Positions 1 to 12,560 of a stretch of DNA of 64,000 nt are shown in pieces. Every line of letters starts with the position of its first letter. Position 1 is the first letter of the stretch. The notes under the pieces were generated by a model. That model was given only the letters and a program-made list of their open reading frames with translations. It did no database searches and was not told the DNA's origin. Source of the stretch: Lingula anatina (Eukaryota > Brachiopoda > Lingulata > Lingulida > Lingulidae); contig NW_019775384.1 in NCBI RefSeq assembly GCF_001039355.2, forward strand, positions 37,726-101,725, written 5' to 3'. A program made the translations under genes and the position numbers.

Positions 1-4
1 TGTA

Positions 5-62
<58 letters not shown>
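1..62. repeat. (TA)n microsatellite at window edge
   Basis: Almost pure TA dinucleotide run lying in the intron upstream of the first visible plexin exon. It may be collapsed or misassembled; it has no coding content. Confidence 0.95.
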
Positions 63-66
<4 letters not shown>

Positions 67-324
67 ATTTTCATAGAACTGAGATGAAGGTGCTTTTAGA
101 GAATATGAGGTGATATTAGATTGTCTATGTTTTACCTGGTCTTCTATTTCTGTATCAATTTAAAATACAATCAATTAAAGCGTGCTTGAAAATTTTCATG
201 TTTATTCAAAATTTGTCAATTGTCCCAAAGAAGAAAACCTTTGAAATATTTAACAGAAGAATTCCTGAATTTAAAAATTAAAAATATGAGATCCATCAGT
301 TAATATTGTTTCATCGTGTTACAG

Positions 325-2315
325 AGTGGCGCACTGGTGAACGTGGACGTGTGATCCTCCAAGACGAGGATCTTACAACCAAACCCGAGGGCGAGTACAA
401 GAAGATTAACACACTGGGCCACTACAAGGTGCCGGATGGTGCCGTGATGGCGCTGGTACCAAAACAGAAGGAGTACATGACTTTAACATCATCTTCCAGT
501 ATGAGATTTGGTCATCAGTATGGTATGTATACCACGTACACACGGACACACATGCAAGCACCTGCATGCGCACACACACACGCACACGCAGGCACACACA
601 TACCCATTGTGTTCTGAATATAGTAAACTTTGTGTGCAAATATTACACGAATGGCATGGATGAGTCTTGTTGCTAATTTGTGTTTCTTTTGCCATAAATT
701 CTTTTGAGTTGATAGTTGTATTTTACACTTATTTTACAAGAAAATTAATGTCTCTGTCAAAAAATTGCACATTCCAGTCATTTTGCTACAATTTCATTTC
801 AATTCTAATTTTAGAAAATCCCATCCGTAAAGCTCCATCAATATTCTGTCAATTTTACCTTTATTTTTAGGATGCTCCACTCAAAGACGTGTCGGTTTCA
901 CTTTCATTTCAGAAAACTCCACCTACTACTCAGGAATGATGCATGGCAGTCCCTCCCTGAATCGCACTGTGTCTCCCACAGCAATAAGCATAGAAATGGA
1001 GAATAAGGGGACCAAATATTATCATGTTGTAAGTGAATAATATTGTCAATGACATTAATTTTCTTTTTTTATATATAGAAAGAAATGTTCAAAGAAAAAT
1101 ATTTTTTTCAAAATGAAGCTCAAAGAAAAAGTAGAATTGGACATTTTTAAGTCTTCTGCTTAGCTTTGTTTAACACTTTAATATAACTACTTTGCCCTCA
1201 TATATATATACCACAGGCATCTTTAGGTTTCTCAAAACAGCACTTGAAACTCTAATCTTGAGACATACTGGCTTTGTTGGCAAAACCACATAACAATTAA
1301 AAATGTAATTTTGCACAGGTGAAGCCACAAGAAAACGAAGTCCAGAAAGACGGAGAAAGGGGAAGCAAGATGGTGTCAGAGATCTACCTAACGAGGTTAC
1401 TGGCCACCAAGGGCACGTTACAGCAGTTTGTGGATGACTTGTTTGAGACGATCTTCAGCACAGCACACAGAGGGAGCGCGCTGCCACTGGCCATCAAGTA
1501 CATGTTTGATTTCTTGGATGACCAGGCACTTCTTCATGGTATCACAGACATTGAGACAGTTCACACGTGGAAATCAAACAGGTAAGGTGGTCTGCGGGTT
1601 TAATTTCATTTTAAAAAAAAGGAATTTTTGTTTAAAGAGGCTGAACATGTTTTTTTAATATGACTTATGATATTTATGTACTTCACTGACAGGATTGCAT
1701 GATTCATTGCTGTAAACTCAATGTTATTTGGCCATTCAAAGATTTTTGAGAAGAATATATAATTGATAAGCACTTTTTCATTACCAAGATGTTCATTATT
1801 TTGACAAATCTTGTATCATATCACTGTCTCCTTTCTCCTTCAGTCTTCCATTACGATTCTGGGTCAACATGATCAAGAATCCCAATTTCGTGTTTGACAT
1901 CCACAAGTCCAATATCGTGGATGCGTGCCTGTCTGTGGTGGCACAAACTTTCATGGATTCCTGCTCAATGAGCGAGCACAAGCTCGGCAAAGATTCACCG
2001 TCCAGTAAACTGTTATACGCCAAGGACATTCCCAAGTACAAGAAATGGGTAGAGAGGTAAGAAAACCTTTTTTCTTTCTTGAATGTAATCATTTTGCAGA
2101 ACTGTGTTTGTTTTTATTTTTCAACTGAATTATAAAAATATGGAACCCAATAAGAAGGCAGAACAGATGTAATTTTGTTTGATTTTGAATATTTTGTAGG
2201 TATTATCAAGATATCAAGCTCATGCCTGCCATCAGTGATCAAGATATGAACGCCATGTTGGCTGAGGAGTCAAGGGTAATTTTTTCATACTTAAATAATT
2301 GTTATTATTTGATAT

Positions 2316-2374
<59 letters not shown>

Positions 2375-2809
2375 TAAAGCAAATCAAATTATAAAACTGA
2401 AATTAAGGAAGGAAAATTGGTAAATAAAACTGATATAAAGGATGGCAAATACTAGTTAAACTAATGATTAATGTTAGTATTTTTATTGATTGCATTCAGC
2501 AGGAGTCCCTGTAGAGTTAGATCAATCTACGTTGACCAGTAGTTCCCATGGTAATGAACCTATGGTGATAAGATTTAAAACTCATCTTATTTTTTTAATT
2601 CAATCACTGATATTTTTTAATTTCCTTTCCAGCTCCACAACGTGGAATTCAGTGCCAGTAGCGCTGTGTACGAACTCTATCAGTATGCTGACAAGTACAT
2701 AGAACAACTCATGACTTCCCTGGAGGAGGACGAGTTTGCAAGGAAGAACAAGCTGGCGTCCAGATTGGACCAGATCAGGCAATACATGGAGTCAGATTCT
2801 GTTGTCTAG
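325..2809 (+). CDS. Plexin A-type receptor, C-terminal part (5' partial)
   Basis: Last six coding exons of a plexin, the semaphorin receptor of the plasma membrane whose cytoplasmic half is a split RasGAP-like domain acting on Rap/Ras-type GTPases. Exons read from splice signals: 325-522, 871-1028, 1319-1581, 1844-2056, 2200-2275 and 2633-2809 (TAG stop). Phases agree at every junction. The protein has an EWRTGERG...[10 protein letters not shown] stretch, the [16 protein letters not shown] and [20 protein letters not shown] blocks, [47 protein letters not shown] and MPAISDQDM. These are hallmark vertebrate plexin A motifs and cover the end of the Rho-binding domain and the second GAP segment. 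The invariant RasGAP catalytic arginine region lies partly upstream, outside the window. The extracellular sema/PSI/IPT half and the membrane segment are also outside. The short linker exon at 871 is the least conserved part. Identity is secure; assignment to class A rather than B-D rests on remembered sequence. Confidence 0.95.
2306..2373. repeat. (TTTA)n microsatellite in plexin intron
   Basis: Uninterrupted TTTA tetranucleotide repeat in the intron between the 2200-2275 and 2633-2809 exons. Confidence 0.95.
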
Positions 2810-5300
2810 ACACAGATATCTGTTAGATGGTCAGCTGGGCACCATCAGTGAAGAAAAATAAACTAAGTGCCACTTTTTACTGAGATCTTCCAATTCGCTA
2901 CCATAAATGACTAAGCAGGGAGAAAAAACTTGGTTGAAATACACATTTCTCCTTTTGCCAAAGTTTATGGAGTTGGCTCTGTAAAGCTCAAGAAGGATGT
3001 TGCCTTGTATATATATCACTGTACATATAGTGAAGTGAACTTGGAACAGATTTGACTTTCTGGTGTTGACTGGCTTGCTTTAATACTGCAAGATCTTAAA
3101 ACTAATGGAACACCACTAAACAGACAGGAGAGAGAGAACTCAGAGGACAAAACGCCTGCATTCCAAAAGCATTTTTGTTTTGAAGACCAGTTACTTACTT
3201 AAAGAAGAGAAATTGTGAAGAAAATACTACCCTTATAGGAATCTGTTTGGAATATCCCAAACATTTGGAATTAAGTTCATAGTCACATCTTTGTGAATCT
3301 GAATTGGGAAGAAAACATTGGTGTGTGGTTTGAGACTTTATCAGTTAGACAGTAAGCATGGCAAGCTTATGCATTGTCCTTTGTTTAAAACGAGAATTTG
3401 CTTCAGAGGCATATCATCTGACATTGGTCACAGTCTCCACGGCTATTCAGCTCCATTCCTTCGAGGTTTTATTGGAATATTTTATTGTGATACAAATGCA
3501 GTTCTTCCATGTTTGTTGAAGCAACGAAACCTGTTAAATTGCACAGGTGACCTTGAGGAATATTTTTTACATTTGAAGACTTCACTTTTCCCCCCAGGTT
3601 TTAACATGCTTACATCAAGTATTTTATCTGATAGGTCAAACTCTTTTAATGGTGTCATTTATGCTTTTTCCTTCAAAATATCTTAATCTGATTATAGGTG
3701 AAATGGATATTCAACTTTGGAAAGTGACAAATTCTAATTACTCATTTTAGGAGTAATTATTAAACATATACATGAACATTTTTATCACAGTCCATTGGTA
3801 CAAATAGCATTTTGTAAGCAGCGAATCTGCCAATCGGTCAGGCAAATTGATATCTGAGATCTTATAAATATATATTAGTTCCAATTAATACATATTTATG
3901 AAAGTCCATGTCCTTGCTCAATGCACAGTACACAGGTGCTTCACAAGTGAGATAAACTGCTCCACACATGTGTATAATGTGTTTATATGCTGTATAATTA
4001 CATGTACATGTACAAGCAAAGCGCAAACAACCGACCATGCACTAAAAAAAAGCACACACACTGTAAATGTCTTAAATTGGCCTGAGAGGAAGAAAATTTC
4101 AATCAGATATGTTCAGGAATGTGCTCAACAATGGTCTGGTTAAATCCTGACAATTACAGCTCTGATTGTTGCAGACATTTTTAATCATGTTTAAGGTGCA
4201 CAGTGGCCAAATTAGGAAATGAAATAAAGGTGACGTATTTTAGAAAAAATGCTATTGATTTATTAACCAATGGTGGCCAGTGGTAGAAATTGACCTTTTC
4301 ATGGGTGAGGTATCTTTAGGCGTTAGCTAGACCCTTTACAAAGACTATATTTTATAGCACAAAATCACCGTAAACGAGTCATGTGGTCTAATATCACCTC
4401 ATCCAGTAGATTACTTTCCTATTTTAATCATTGTGTAATTAATTGAAATAAGAAAGCTTGTTTAGGGGGTTTTAGAAGCCTGTTTTTGCTGAAGTGGAAC
4501 AGTTCATGGGGCATGGATTCGTCTTGGGTCCATTGACATGTGGCGACCTCTATCAGCTGGGTTAAAATACTGGTTTTACAAGAATGAAAGTACATGTGTA
4601 CGCCATTGATGGCAGGATGATTAGTAAATATAATGTTAGAGGAAATTTGAACATTGCAGTCATCTTGCAAAGTTGGTTTTAACATCTTCATTGTATTTTA
4701 TTCAAATTGACCTTTTTATCAAGTCTATTTTTATATGTGCAAGTCTGTGAAGATGAATGAGTTGCACTTCTGTTTCTTAGTTGTGATAGTGACAATAAAT
4801 GTAAATAGATATTAGAGAGAGTCAGAGGATTGTCTAAATGGTCAAGAAAAATGTCAGTTTTACATTGACAAATGACACCAGGTTATACAAAATGTATAGA
4901 TTTAATGATGTCCTGGACATTCCCATTGACTACAAAAGACAAGCTATTGAAATAATTCTTGTACATAAATGTATTTATAAAATGCCATACCTTTAGCACT
5001 ATGCACAGGTTTGTGATTAGTTACCTTTTAATTGCTTAATGTACAGGTGGTTTTGGTAGCTACTTAAAAGCAATACAATGCATGATACGCATAGAACATT
5101 GTGTTTTTATTATAATTATGATTTACTTCACCCTTTGGCGTGAAATGGTCTTTTAAGAACGATTTCAAAAACAATTTTTGGCTAGCTTTCTTCCAATGTT
5201 TGGTATTTTAAAATGAAGGCTTATAGAAACAGGAACACAGTAGAATTACTTTGATTATTTGTGTGAACAATTCAGTGCTTTCTCAATGTAGTTGACACTG

Positions 5301-5398
5301 CTTCTGGCACCCTGAGTTTGGGAGGAGCTTTTTATATTATATCTGGATTTTATTTTAGGTGGCCTGGAGCTTGCCTCTGAAACTCAGGGTGCCAGCAG
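5301..5398. repeat. Inverted repeat / hairpin A in plexin 3' region
   Basis: A 16-base arm, CTGGCACCCTGAGTTT at 5304-5319, is perfectly complementary to 5380-5395, and weaker pairing extends the stem to about 26 bases. The loop is about 60 bases. If transcribed with the plexin 3'UTR it would fold as a long hairpin. Confidence 0.8.
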
Positions 5399-5440
5399 AT
5401 AGTCTAATCTAGTCCATGCTGTGATACAGCAGGTGCTTTT

Positions 5441-5550
5441 GCACCCTGAAATTGAGGGCTTGTTGCTGGACAAATTATATATTTCAACATATCCCTGAAT
5501 ATTGATTGAATCATAGCAGTCTGCCAGCAAGGCTTGAGTTTCAGGGTGTT
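5441..5550. repeat. Inverted repeat / hairpin B, related to hairpin A
   Basis: GCACCCTGAAATTGAGGG at 5441 onward pairs imperfectly with 5524-5548 (CCAGCAAGGCTTGAGTTTCA). The CACCCTGAR core is shared with hairpin A, so the two are probably diverged copies of one small foldback unit. Confidence 0.7.
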
Positions 5551-6450
5551 GCTTTCTGTGCAGCACAGTGAGATTGTCTTGTTTTGTCAGCACGTTGAAG
5601 CTCATTTTTACTATATTTGAATGTTGGAATATCATGTGATGTGTGTCAACCCTTCATTCAAATGTTATTATTATTTTGTATTTTAAAGTGTTTTATTCAT
5701 ACAAAGGATATTTTTAAGGTTTGTGTTTGTGTATGGTTTCCTTTTGCCAATTCTGCTTCATATTGCATTAGATGAACCGCAGTTGTTTCTTGTGTACTTA
5801 AAAGATATTGTTATTTGCATGGGTTTAATTGTTCCCAGTGTGTGTCTCTTTCAAAATTCCATTCACACCTTTATCAAATATAGCTTAAAACCAGACAGGA
5901 AATATGCGTGGCATTCCAAGGGTTATATGTATACGTATCAAAATATACCCACAGTGCCTATATCCTAATCAGAGAATTTTTTTCCAAATTCCATTTCTTT
6001 TCGTAAATGACACAATTATTTTTTTTTTCTTCATTCTTAACATTTAATACTGGAAACTGTAGTAATTGTTACGTGTTAAAAGTGGCTGTCTATCAACTTT
6101 TTGTGTGATGGCTGTTCTATACAGACTAGATATTCATACAGGTGTATTGTCACACAGCTGAGCGCATTGTCTATTTGTACATATTGCTGAGTATTCATTT
6201 AAAGGCTGATATACAGATGGAAACTTTGTAAAAACACATAAATGATTGTTATTAGAGAGATTTTGCGATTTCAGAATAGATTTTATATACATTCTTAATA
6301 ACAAAATAAATGATTGCAGAGATGATTGTTATTGTCTGGGCTTGTTTGTACACTCTCTCTCTCTTTTCTGTTACTGTTACTAGTAAAGTTTAAAGGCATA
6401 ATAACTCTTTGTATGAGACCTATATTTCACAATAAAAACCTTTCACAATA

Positions 6451-7834
6451 ATAACAATAATAACTCATAGAAATATAATATATTCTGTTTAACCACAAAA
6501 ACAGCAGTTATAGCTTTTATACTGATATTTGAACTTGTCTTTAGACCACGTGACCTCCAATGATGTCTATACTCTGTTAAAATCTCTTAAGAGCTTTTAA
6601 CAAAAAAACAAACTTTTTAGAAAAAAACCAGGGACTAACTTTGAATGTAAAAATGGATTCATTAACCATTGGTAAGTATGGGAAAATTGTTGTTTACTCC
6701 AGGAAAATTCATTTTTTGGCTGAAACGAAGAGTTATTATTGCTTTAATGTAAAAACATATATAACAAATATATATTTTAAATTGAATAAAGCCTCTGTTC
6801 TTTAGAGAGTTGGCATTTCAAGAAAAAAAATGGAACCTGCTTCAGGTTTGGGGGGAAAATCGCCGAAATTTTCATTCTCAACAAATAGTATTCCAATTAG
6901 ATGTGACACCCATTGTGTTCAAACACAATCACTATCTTCTCTAATTGCGGGTCTCGTTTTGGAGATCTCGAGGAAGCCATTTGTAATTTGGACGTTGAAA
7001 GTGCATGAAGCGAGAATTTGCAGTTTTTGAATTTGTATACTACATGTCCCTTGGTAGTGTTTGGCAGTGTGTCGAGAAGAGTCTTAATCAAGAATCACCA
7101 AGGTTTCTAATGTCGTGAGGGGTAGGCCTATCGGCAAACCTGTAGGCAAAAGAAAGTCTGACAGCGTGGAAGTAACCCTCGCCCTGATTGGAGCCCTGCG
7201 TCACTTGGTTTAGAAAGCGTATCGCTTCTTCAGTTCTTAGTGATGCGAATTGGTCTGGGCATTAAGTATAAGAATATTACGATTTCACCCGATTCAGTAT
7301 AACATTTTAAGATACTAATGGTATTTTGGTGATAACTTAGGCCTATATACAGTTCATTGTTGTGTTCGCCTGCATTCATTCCCCGCCATTATACCGACGT
7401 AGAGTTTTCAATTTTTGCTTCTTCGTAACATCATCTCCTCACGTTCCATAAAAATTAAAAAATGCAGGTGCACCCTATGTAAACTGTTTTGAATTCTTTT
7501 GGTAGAAACAGCAGTAAAACGCGAGGTATGGCTAGGAATGGCGGAATAATGTGGATTTGCCTGTTAAAACCCTGTCTATTTGCTTGTTTATGTTTACTGA
7601 GTGGTCGTGGGGCACGATTTTAGTAGTAGAGTATTATAAGTATGGCACTTGCTGGTCAAGAACTGAAAAGTTTTTTATGAAGTTTTTTTATTGACGACTT
7701 TTGGCAAAACCTGTAAAGGTGTGCCCCAGGGCACCTTTTCTTTCCAACAATGATTGTCGCACTGTAGGCTACACGTAGCGTTGCATCAAATTTCGAAAAC
7801 ACTATTTACTGAAATAATTTTCATGATACATTAT
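6451..7834. other. Intergenic, no gene seen
   Basis: AT-rich sequence downstream of the plexin poly(A) signals. A 66-codon frame at 6830 (+) has no recognisable motif and is overlapped by a similar frame on the other strand. Nothing else is supported. Confidence 0.6.
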
Positions 7835-8007
7835 CAGGGGCTGATCCAGAGATTTTTTCTGACAGTCTTCCAAATGATCTTTGTTGATCCAGCCTCCATT
7901 TTTTAACCGTCTTCCGACAGAAAAAAATTAGATGTCCCCCATCAATGAAAAATTGAAAATCTGACCGTCTTCCGGAAGACCCAGAAGACGGCCTGAATCC
8001 GCCTCTG
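7835..8007. mobile_element. MITE-like element with CAGGGGCTGATCCAG / CTGAATCCGCCTCTG ends
   Basis: About 173 bp with imperfect terminal inverted repeats (CAGRGGCKGATYCAG), flanked on both sides by ATTAT, a candidate 5 bp target-site duplication. There is an inner motif of CCGTCTTCC / GGAAGACCCAGAAGACGG. A diverged relative occurs near 62690-62818. Non-autonomous; no coding capacity. Confidence 0.7.
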
Positions 8008-8644
8008 ATTATGGTTATTTAGTGACAAAAACACCGGCAGATCCAGGATAATTTAAACGTGGTAAAATTGTGAAATCCTAGCTAATTTGGAATATTGTTA
8101 ATGTAGGGCTCGATTATGCGAGTACAGAGTGGTTCGTTTTTGTGTGTGGGGGGAGACGAAAAACATTAGATCCGCCATTGGTTTGTTTTTATATAAATCG
8201 TATATAACGTTTTCTGAAATACTTTGTGTAATATTGATAAGAAGAACGTAAGTCGTTTAGTCCAGTTGATAGTTTATTTGTCAAAAAGAATAAATAGAAG
8301 GGTTGTTCTTGTCTTACATATAAGTGGGTTGTTATGCAGATTTCAATACTCGAGCAATCAGATATTACAATGTTTTTAATTTTAAAAAAACTTACGATGA
8401 GATGCTTTAAAATGAATGAATACGTCAATGGAAATGTATTTTGCTCTTAATAAAAAGTAAAACTCCTGTATGCAAAATGTCTCTCTGTTTTTATTGATCC
8501 GGGGAAGGGAGGGGGGGGAAGGTTGAGGCTTGAGCTCCGGGTAGGGCGCTTGGAAATTGCCAAAGACCTTTCAAGTTTCAAGGAAGGCATTTAGAATTTC
8601 TTTCCGTTTATTATAAGAAGAAAGCTCACCCGAGGAGGGTTGGC

Positions 8645-8720
8645 GGGCACACTTGGGGGAGTGGATAGCGCGCTTGCCTCGGACGAACTAACGTAAAGAA
8701 GATTGGGGGTTCGGGCCAAA
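8645..8720 (+). mobile_element. tRNA-derived SINE or tRNA-like pseudogene remnant
   Basis: A stretch reading GGGGGAGTGGATAGCGCGC resembles a Pol III A box. GGGGGTTCGGGCC about 45 bases later resembles a B box (GGTTCGANNCC). The spacing fits a tRNA-type promoter, but acceptor and anticodon stems do not pair, so it is not a working tRNA. Confidence 0.45.
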
Positions 8721-9011
8721 CTGAGGGAGAAAGACATTTGATCATTTTTGCAAATTTTGAAATAAATTGAACATACAGACGTATCTTATTATCCAAATGA
8801 TTGTATAAAATAAAAGCAAAGATTTTGGCACAAAAGTCAAACTTGCAAAGTATAATTACAATACGATAATAGCAGTTCCCATCAGTTCATTTTCACAAAA
8901 AATTCCTTTTCTCAAAATTCGTCGAAGATTGTATGCATTTTGGAATCTACTGCACAAACTACTAATAATTTTGATTTATAAAAAAGGAACCATGCGGTCA
9001 AAATAATATGT

Positions 9012-9063
9012 AAGCTTGCCGCGAAATCTTACATCGTCTTTTAGGAAATCATGCGGCAAGCTT
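9012..9063. repeat. Short perfect inverted repeat
   Basis: AAGCTTGCCGC at 9012-9022 and its exact complement at 9053-9063, with a 30-base spacer. No function assigned. Confidence 0.75.
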
Positions 9064-10103
9064 TCAAGTGGGTCGGCCATATTTGAGCCGTGGATCTGTT
9101 AGTCCGCTGATCAACTTTGGATGTGAATGCTGCTTTACTCCATACCATCGTACAAATGCCCCCCACTGAAAACCAAAAGGTAGCCAAATTAAACCATTTT
9201 TGTAAGTTATTTTGTACAGAGATAAATCTAGTGCGTCTTCAATATTTTTCTTCGAAAAAAATTAATACGTCATTGATGGCACAATTTTGAACAGAATGAA
9301 AAATTCTTTTATGTTTAAAATTCTGCACGGCCTATGTATAGGGGCGGCAGAACGACATGGTCAGTTGATAGACGTTTTTAATGCAGAATATTACATATTA
9401 AACAAAATATTCGACGTGACAGTCCATATTAAATGTCCATCCAGCATAATTTATCTAGGAGACAAGTAAAACAATTTTGACATGATTGCTAACTCCGCCG
9501 AACCCTTCGCTGTCTTTGACAGAAAACGCATCCAATCTCCTCGTTAATGGTCACTTTGAAATGTCATCACTCTTCCTTCAGGCAGATTCCTGCAAACAAA
9601 CAAAAAGAGCAACATTCAAATTTTATAGATAGATAGTTAGTTAAATAACGATATGTTAGAACATTTCATAATTTGAATTAAACTGCACTTGGATTCATTT
9701 TCAATGTTATGTTTACTAAAAAGTTTCAGTGGAGAACCGCTCCACAATATTTTTACACTCTATAACATATTTCCTTTTGAACCTGTAGCCAGATATATCT
9801 AGGGACCATTTTTTCCAATAAAGTGGGCCTTTGTACCCCTTCAGTTAACCCAATTTGAGAATTGCATTAAGAGCTACAGGGATATTAAGATTTAGCGAAG
9901 ACCTTTGCGTTACGTGTATGTGACACTCCTAATCCTTCCAATTTAGTGTTATAAAGTTCGGATGAGATGCATCTTCTTATTTATGGTATCTAAAGTATTC
10001 AAAAAAATTAAAGAAATAAAAAATTCAGGGCGGAAAATTCTGCCAAATTACTATTTTTGTGCTTGAACCGTTAACTTCAATTATGGACGCACTCTATGCT
10101 AGG

Positions 10104-10277
10104 GGGGGCGTCTCGATAGTCCGAAGGTTCATTGGTCCGAAGGTTCATTGGTCCGAAAAGTGGTAACATTTTCATAGATTTTTTAATGAGGGGTTCACTG
10201 GTCCGAAGGTTCTATAGTGAACATTCGGACCAATGAACCTTCGGACTACTGAACCTTCGGACTATCGCTACGGCCCC
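10104..10277. mobile_element. hAT-type foldback MITE with internal 17-mer tandem repeats
   Basis: A 174 bp element flanked by a perfect 8 bp target-site duplication, ATGCTAGG, at 10096-10103 and 10278-10285. Its ends form long inverted repeats (GGGG-C-GT..CGATAGTCCGAAG versus CTTCGGACTATCGCTACGGCCCC). Each arm is built of a tandem GGTCCGAAGGTTCATT unit, giving an unusual repeat-in-TIR structure. The 8 bp duplication points to a hAT-family transposase acting in trans; no transposase is encoded. Confidence 0.85.
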
Positions 10278-12345
10278 ATGCTAGGTATTAAAATGCTCTA
10301 CGTCTCCCAAAGATCCTGACCTACATGAAAACTAACGCCAACTTTAGAGGCAATATTTCTTAACATTCTTAGTTGCAGTAGGTCCACCAAGTGGTTTGAA
10401 AAATGGCCACAAAGGTCCATCAACTTTGGCCAGTCTTACCCAGATGATTCGTATCTGTCGCACCTTTTAAAATAATATGAGTAATAAAACTAATATGAGA
10501 ATGTACTTACAACTACGATGTCAAAGGGGTGAATCGTCAATGTAGTCCGCTTCTGATGCACCACAAAGTAAAGTGTTCCCATGTTGCCATTTTGCCTCTT
10601 CTTTCAAGCTACTTGAATACTTGTCACTGTGACACGTGATTTGAACGACAGTTTTGAAACAGGCCATGTGTGATTGAGGTCGTTCATAATGTGTGGGATA
10701 TGTATTGAAGACGAGAGATTGTGTTAGAGGAGACATCCGAGTGGTCTGAACACAATTCTTTTATTTGCCGTGTCACAACTCATTGCGACATTGCAGGAAA
10801 ATAAAAAATGTCAGAACATCTACCCCCAGACAGTGATTAACTGATTTATAACAATAACGCAACAATCTCTTATTTCAGGTCAAATTTACCACCAAATATA
10901 TGAAGAAGGGACAGTTTTTAAGCCCCCTTCCCCTGTCAGAGATAATAATTATGGTTTGCAAAAGCTTGGCTTTTTTGGGAAAGTGGACTTCATTTTTGTT
11001 GTGTAAGAAACCAGTATCTACTAATTTTATATGTTACAAATGTCCTTTTCTTCCCCATGTGTGTACATTTTCCAGCTTTGCTGTTCAATTCTTAAATTTT
11101 TCTCTGTAAAGCTACAACTTTCAATTTCAATTCAGTGAGGATAACAAAAAGACAATAATACTTTTTTCACAGTTTACTAGTTATCTACTAAAAACTAAGA
11201 AATTAATCCATTTACAGAAAAGTTCATTTTAATCCATGCCCAGTAACTGTCCCAGTACTAAAACATTGTACTTGACATACTAAAAGTTTCATATTAAGCA
11301 TCAGTTTCATCAGAAAAATACCTTTCTCTTTCAAAAAAAAATTTAAAAATGGTTCATTGTTGATCTAGCGAAAAATTAGGCAATAATGCTGACACGCCTT
11401 TTCTTAACCAAACAGTAAAAAATATCCATCAGAGTAAAGACTTACCAAACATAAATGGCAATTTTGGCTAAAAATACCGATAAATTTTGCATGTTTTTCA
11501 AAGAAGTCTGGAGAAAAATAAGCAAGAAGTTTTTCTCCACTGTTTTTCCACTGTACTAGCAAAGGTTCAAAAAACGGTGCTTTTACATGCATTACCACCA
11601 AACACAACTTGACAAAATTGTTAAAAAAACTTTGTTTTGCATATAGCAGAACTTATTTTATGCTAATTTTCTAACTGCACTACCATTAAATAACGCTCCC
11701 ATTCAACTTTTTGGCAAATATCTTGCTAAAATATCCAACTTATTTTGCTCTGCAAAACAACGCGAATACTGTCAGCAGCAAATAATTCACTTTGAATTTC
11801 CATTTATCCTGATTCATCAAATGATTATGACAAAAATCATCATTCTTCATCCATTTCTTAATCTCAAATAAAAGTCCCTTGGCAATTTTTACAGATGAAC
11901 TGTGGTAATTTACATAGTCCAATAAGTAGGACACACACAAATGGGTCAAAATATGCAATCTACATGGCTTCGTCTGCTCCAAGAGTTCTTAAATAATGAC
12001 AAAAAAATGGCAGTGAAATTCATAACATTATTGCAGCAATCACCAAAAAGGCATAATTTAACAGCCTGTTTCAGAAATAATAAGAAACCCATCAGCTGTT
12101 GTTCAATAATTTAAGATGCTTTATCAAATGTGGCAAGTGACAATAATGTCATATAAAACCCTGTTTGGTCTCCGCCGGTAATTCAGCAACAATGTACTTG
12201 TCCTATTTTCAGTAACAGTTATTTCATTTTTTTCTATATCTGGTTATTTTAATTTTGGACATGATCAAAGGTCCGCAACCCAGTCATTCTCATAGTTCTG
12301 TAATTATCCAGTCATTCTCTATCGTCTCAATTGTGAGTTCTTGGT
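10278..12345. other. Gene-poor stretch, possible minus-strand non-coding exon
   Basis: A 71-codon frame runs on the minus strand from 10736 to 10521, with a GTAAGT-type donor (GTAGTT|GTAAGTACATT) just after its stop. An acceptor-like TTTGTTTGCAG lies near 9600. Together they could be an untranslated exon pair, or a spliced extension of an upstream minus-strand transcript. The product matches nothing I know. The rest is AT-rich filler. Confidence 0.3.
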
Positions 12346-12560
12346 CTGCATTTGGCAATGCCACGTTGGCTACAGCTACTGGTCAGTTGTTTCACTTTCC
12401 TTGACCACTTAGGCCATTTGTTGGTCAGTTTCTGCTCTGCATTTGATACCAATGTGGCCATAGCTGTCGTCCATAGTCCTGTCAGCACTTGGCGATGCCA
12501 CTTTGGCAACAGTTGTTGCTGGTCAACAGTTGATGATGCCATTCTGCCACCATAGCTGAC
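12345..12560. repeat. Degenerate minisatellite, ~40 bp unit
   Basis: Three diverged copies of a unit like TGCATTTGGCRATGCCAC...TTGCTGGTCA, beginning near 12347, 12437 and 12483. The GGTCA-rich motif recurs in the 14.24-14.47 kb array. Overlapping frames on both strands (67 and 85 codons) are by-products of the repeat. Confidence 0.55.

Larger units (their letters stand above)
2810..6450 (+). other. Probable long 3'UTR of the plexin gene
   Basis: No supported coding exon follows the TAG at 2807-2809. Poly(A) signals AATAAA occur at 2857-2862, 4794-4799, 6305-6310 and 6431-6436, so ends from very short to about 3.6 kb are possible. Two inverted-repeat hairpins lie at 5.3-5.55 kb. ORFs here (3318, 3898 and 5723 on +) match no family I know and have no splice or start context. 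The extent is inferred, not shown. Confidence 0.5.
8008..10103. other. Intergenic, no protein gene seen
   Basis: Contains a G-rich stretch near 8500-8545, a tRNA-like SINE remnant near 8645-8720 and an 11-base inverted repeat (AAGCTTGCCGC at 9012-9022, complement at 9053-9063). A 60-codon frame at 9287 (+) lacks support. A possible minus-strand acceptor (TTTGTTTGCAG) lies near 9600. Confidence 0.55.

Noticed and set aside
6830-7030. 66-codon plus-strand frame
   Set aside because: No motif, no poly(A) or promoter context, and an equal-sized frame on the opposite strand.
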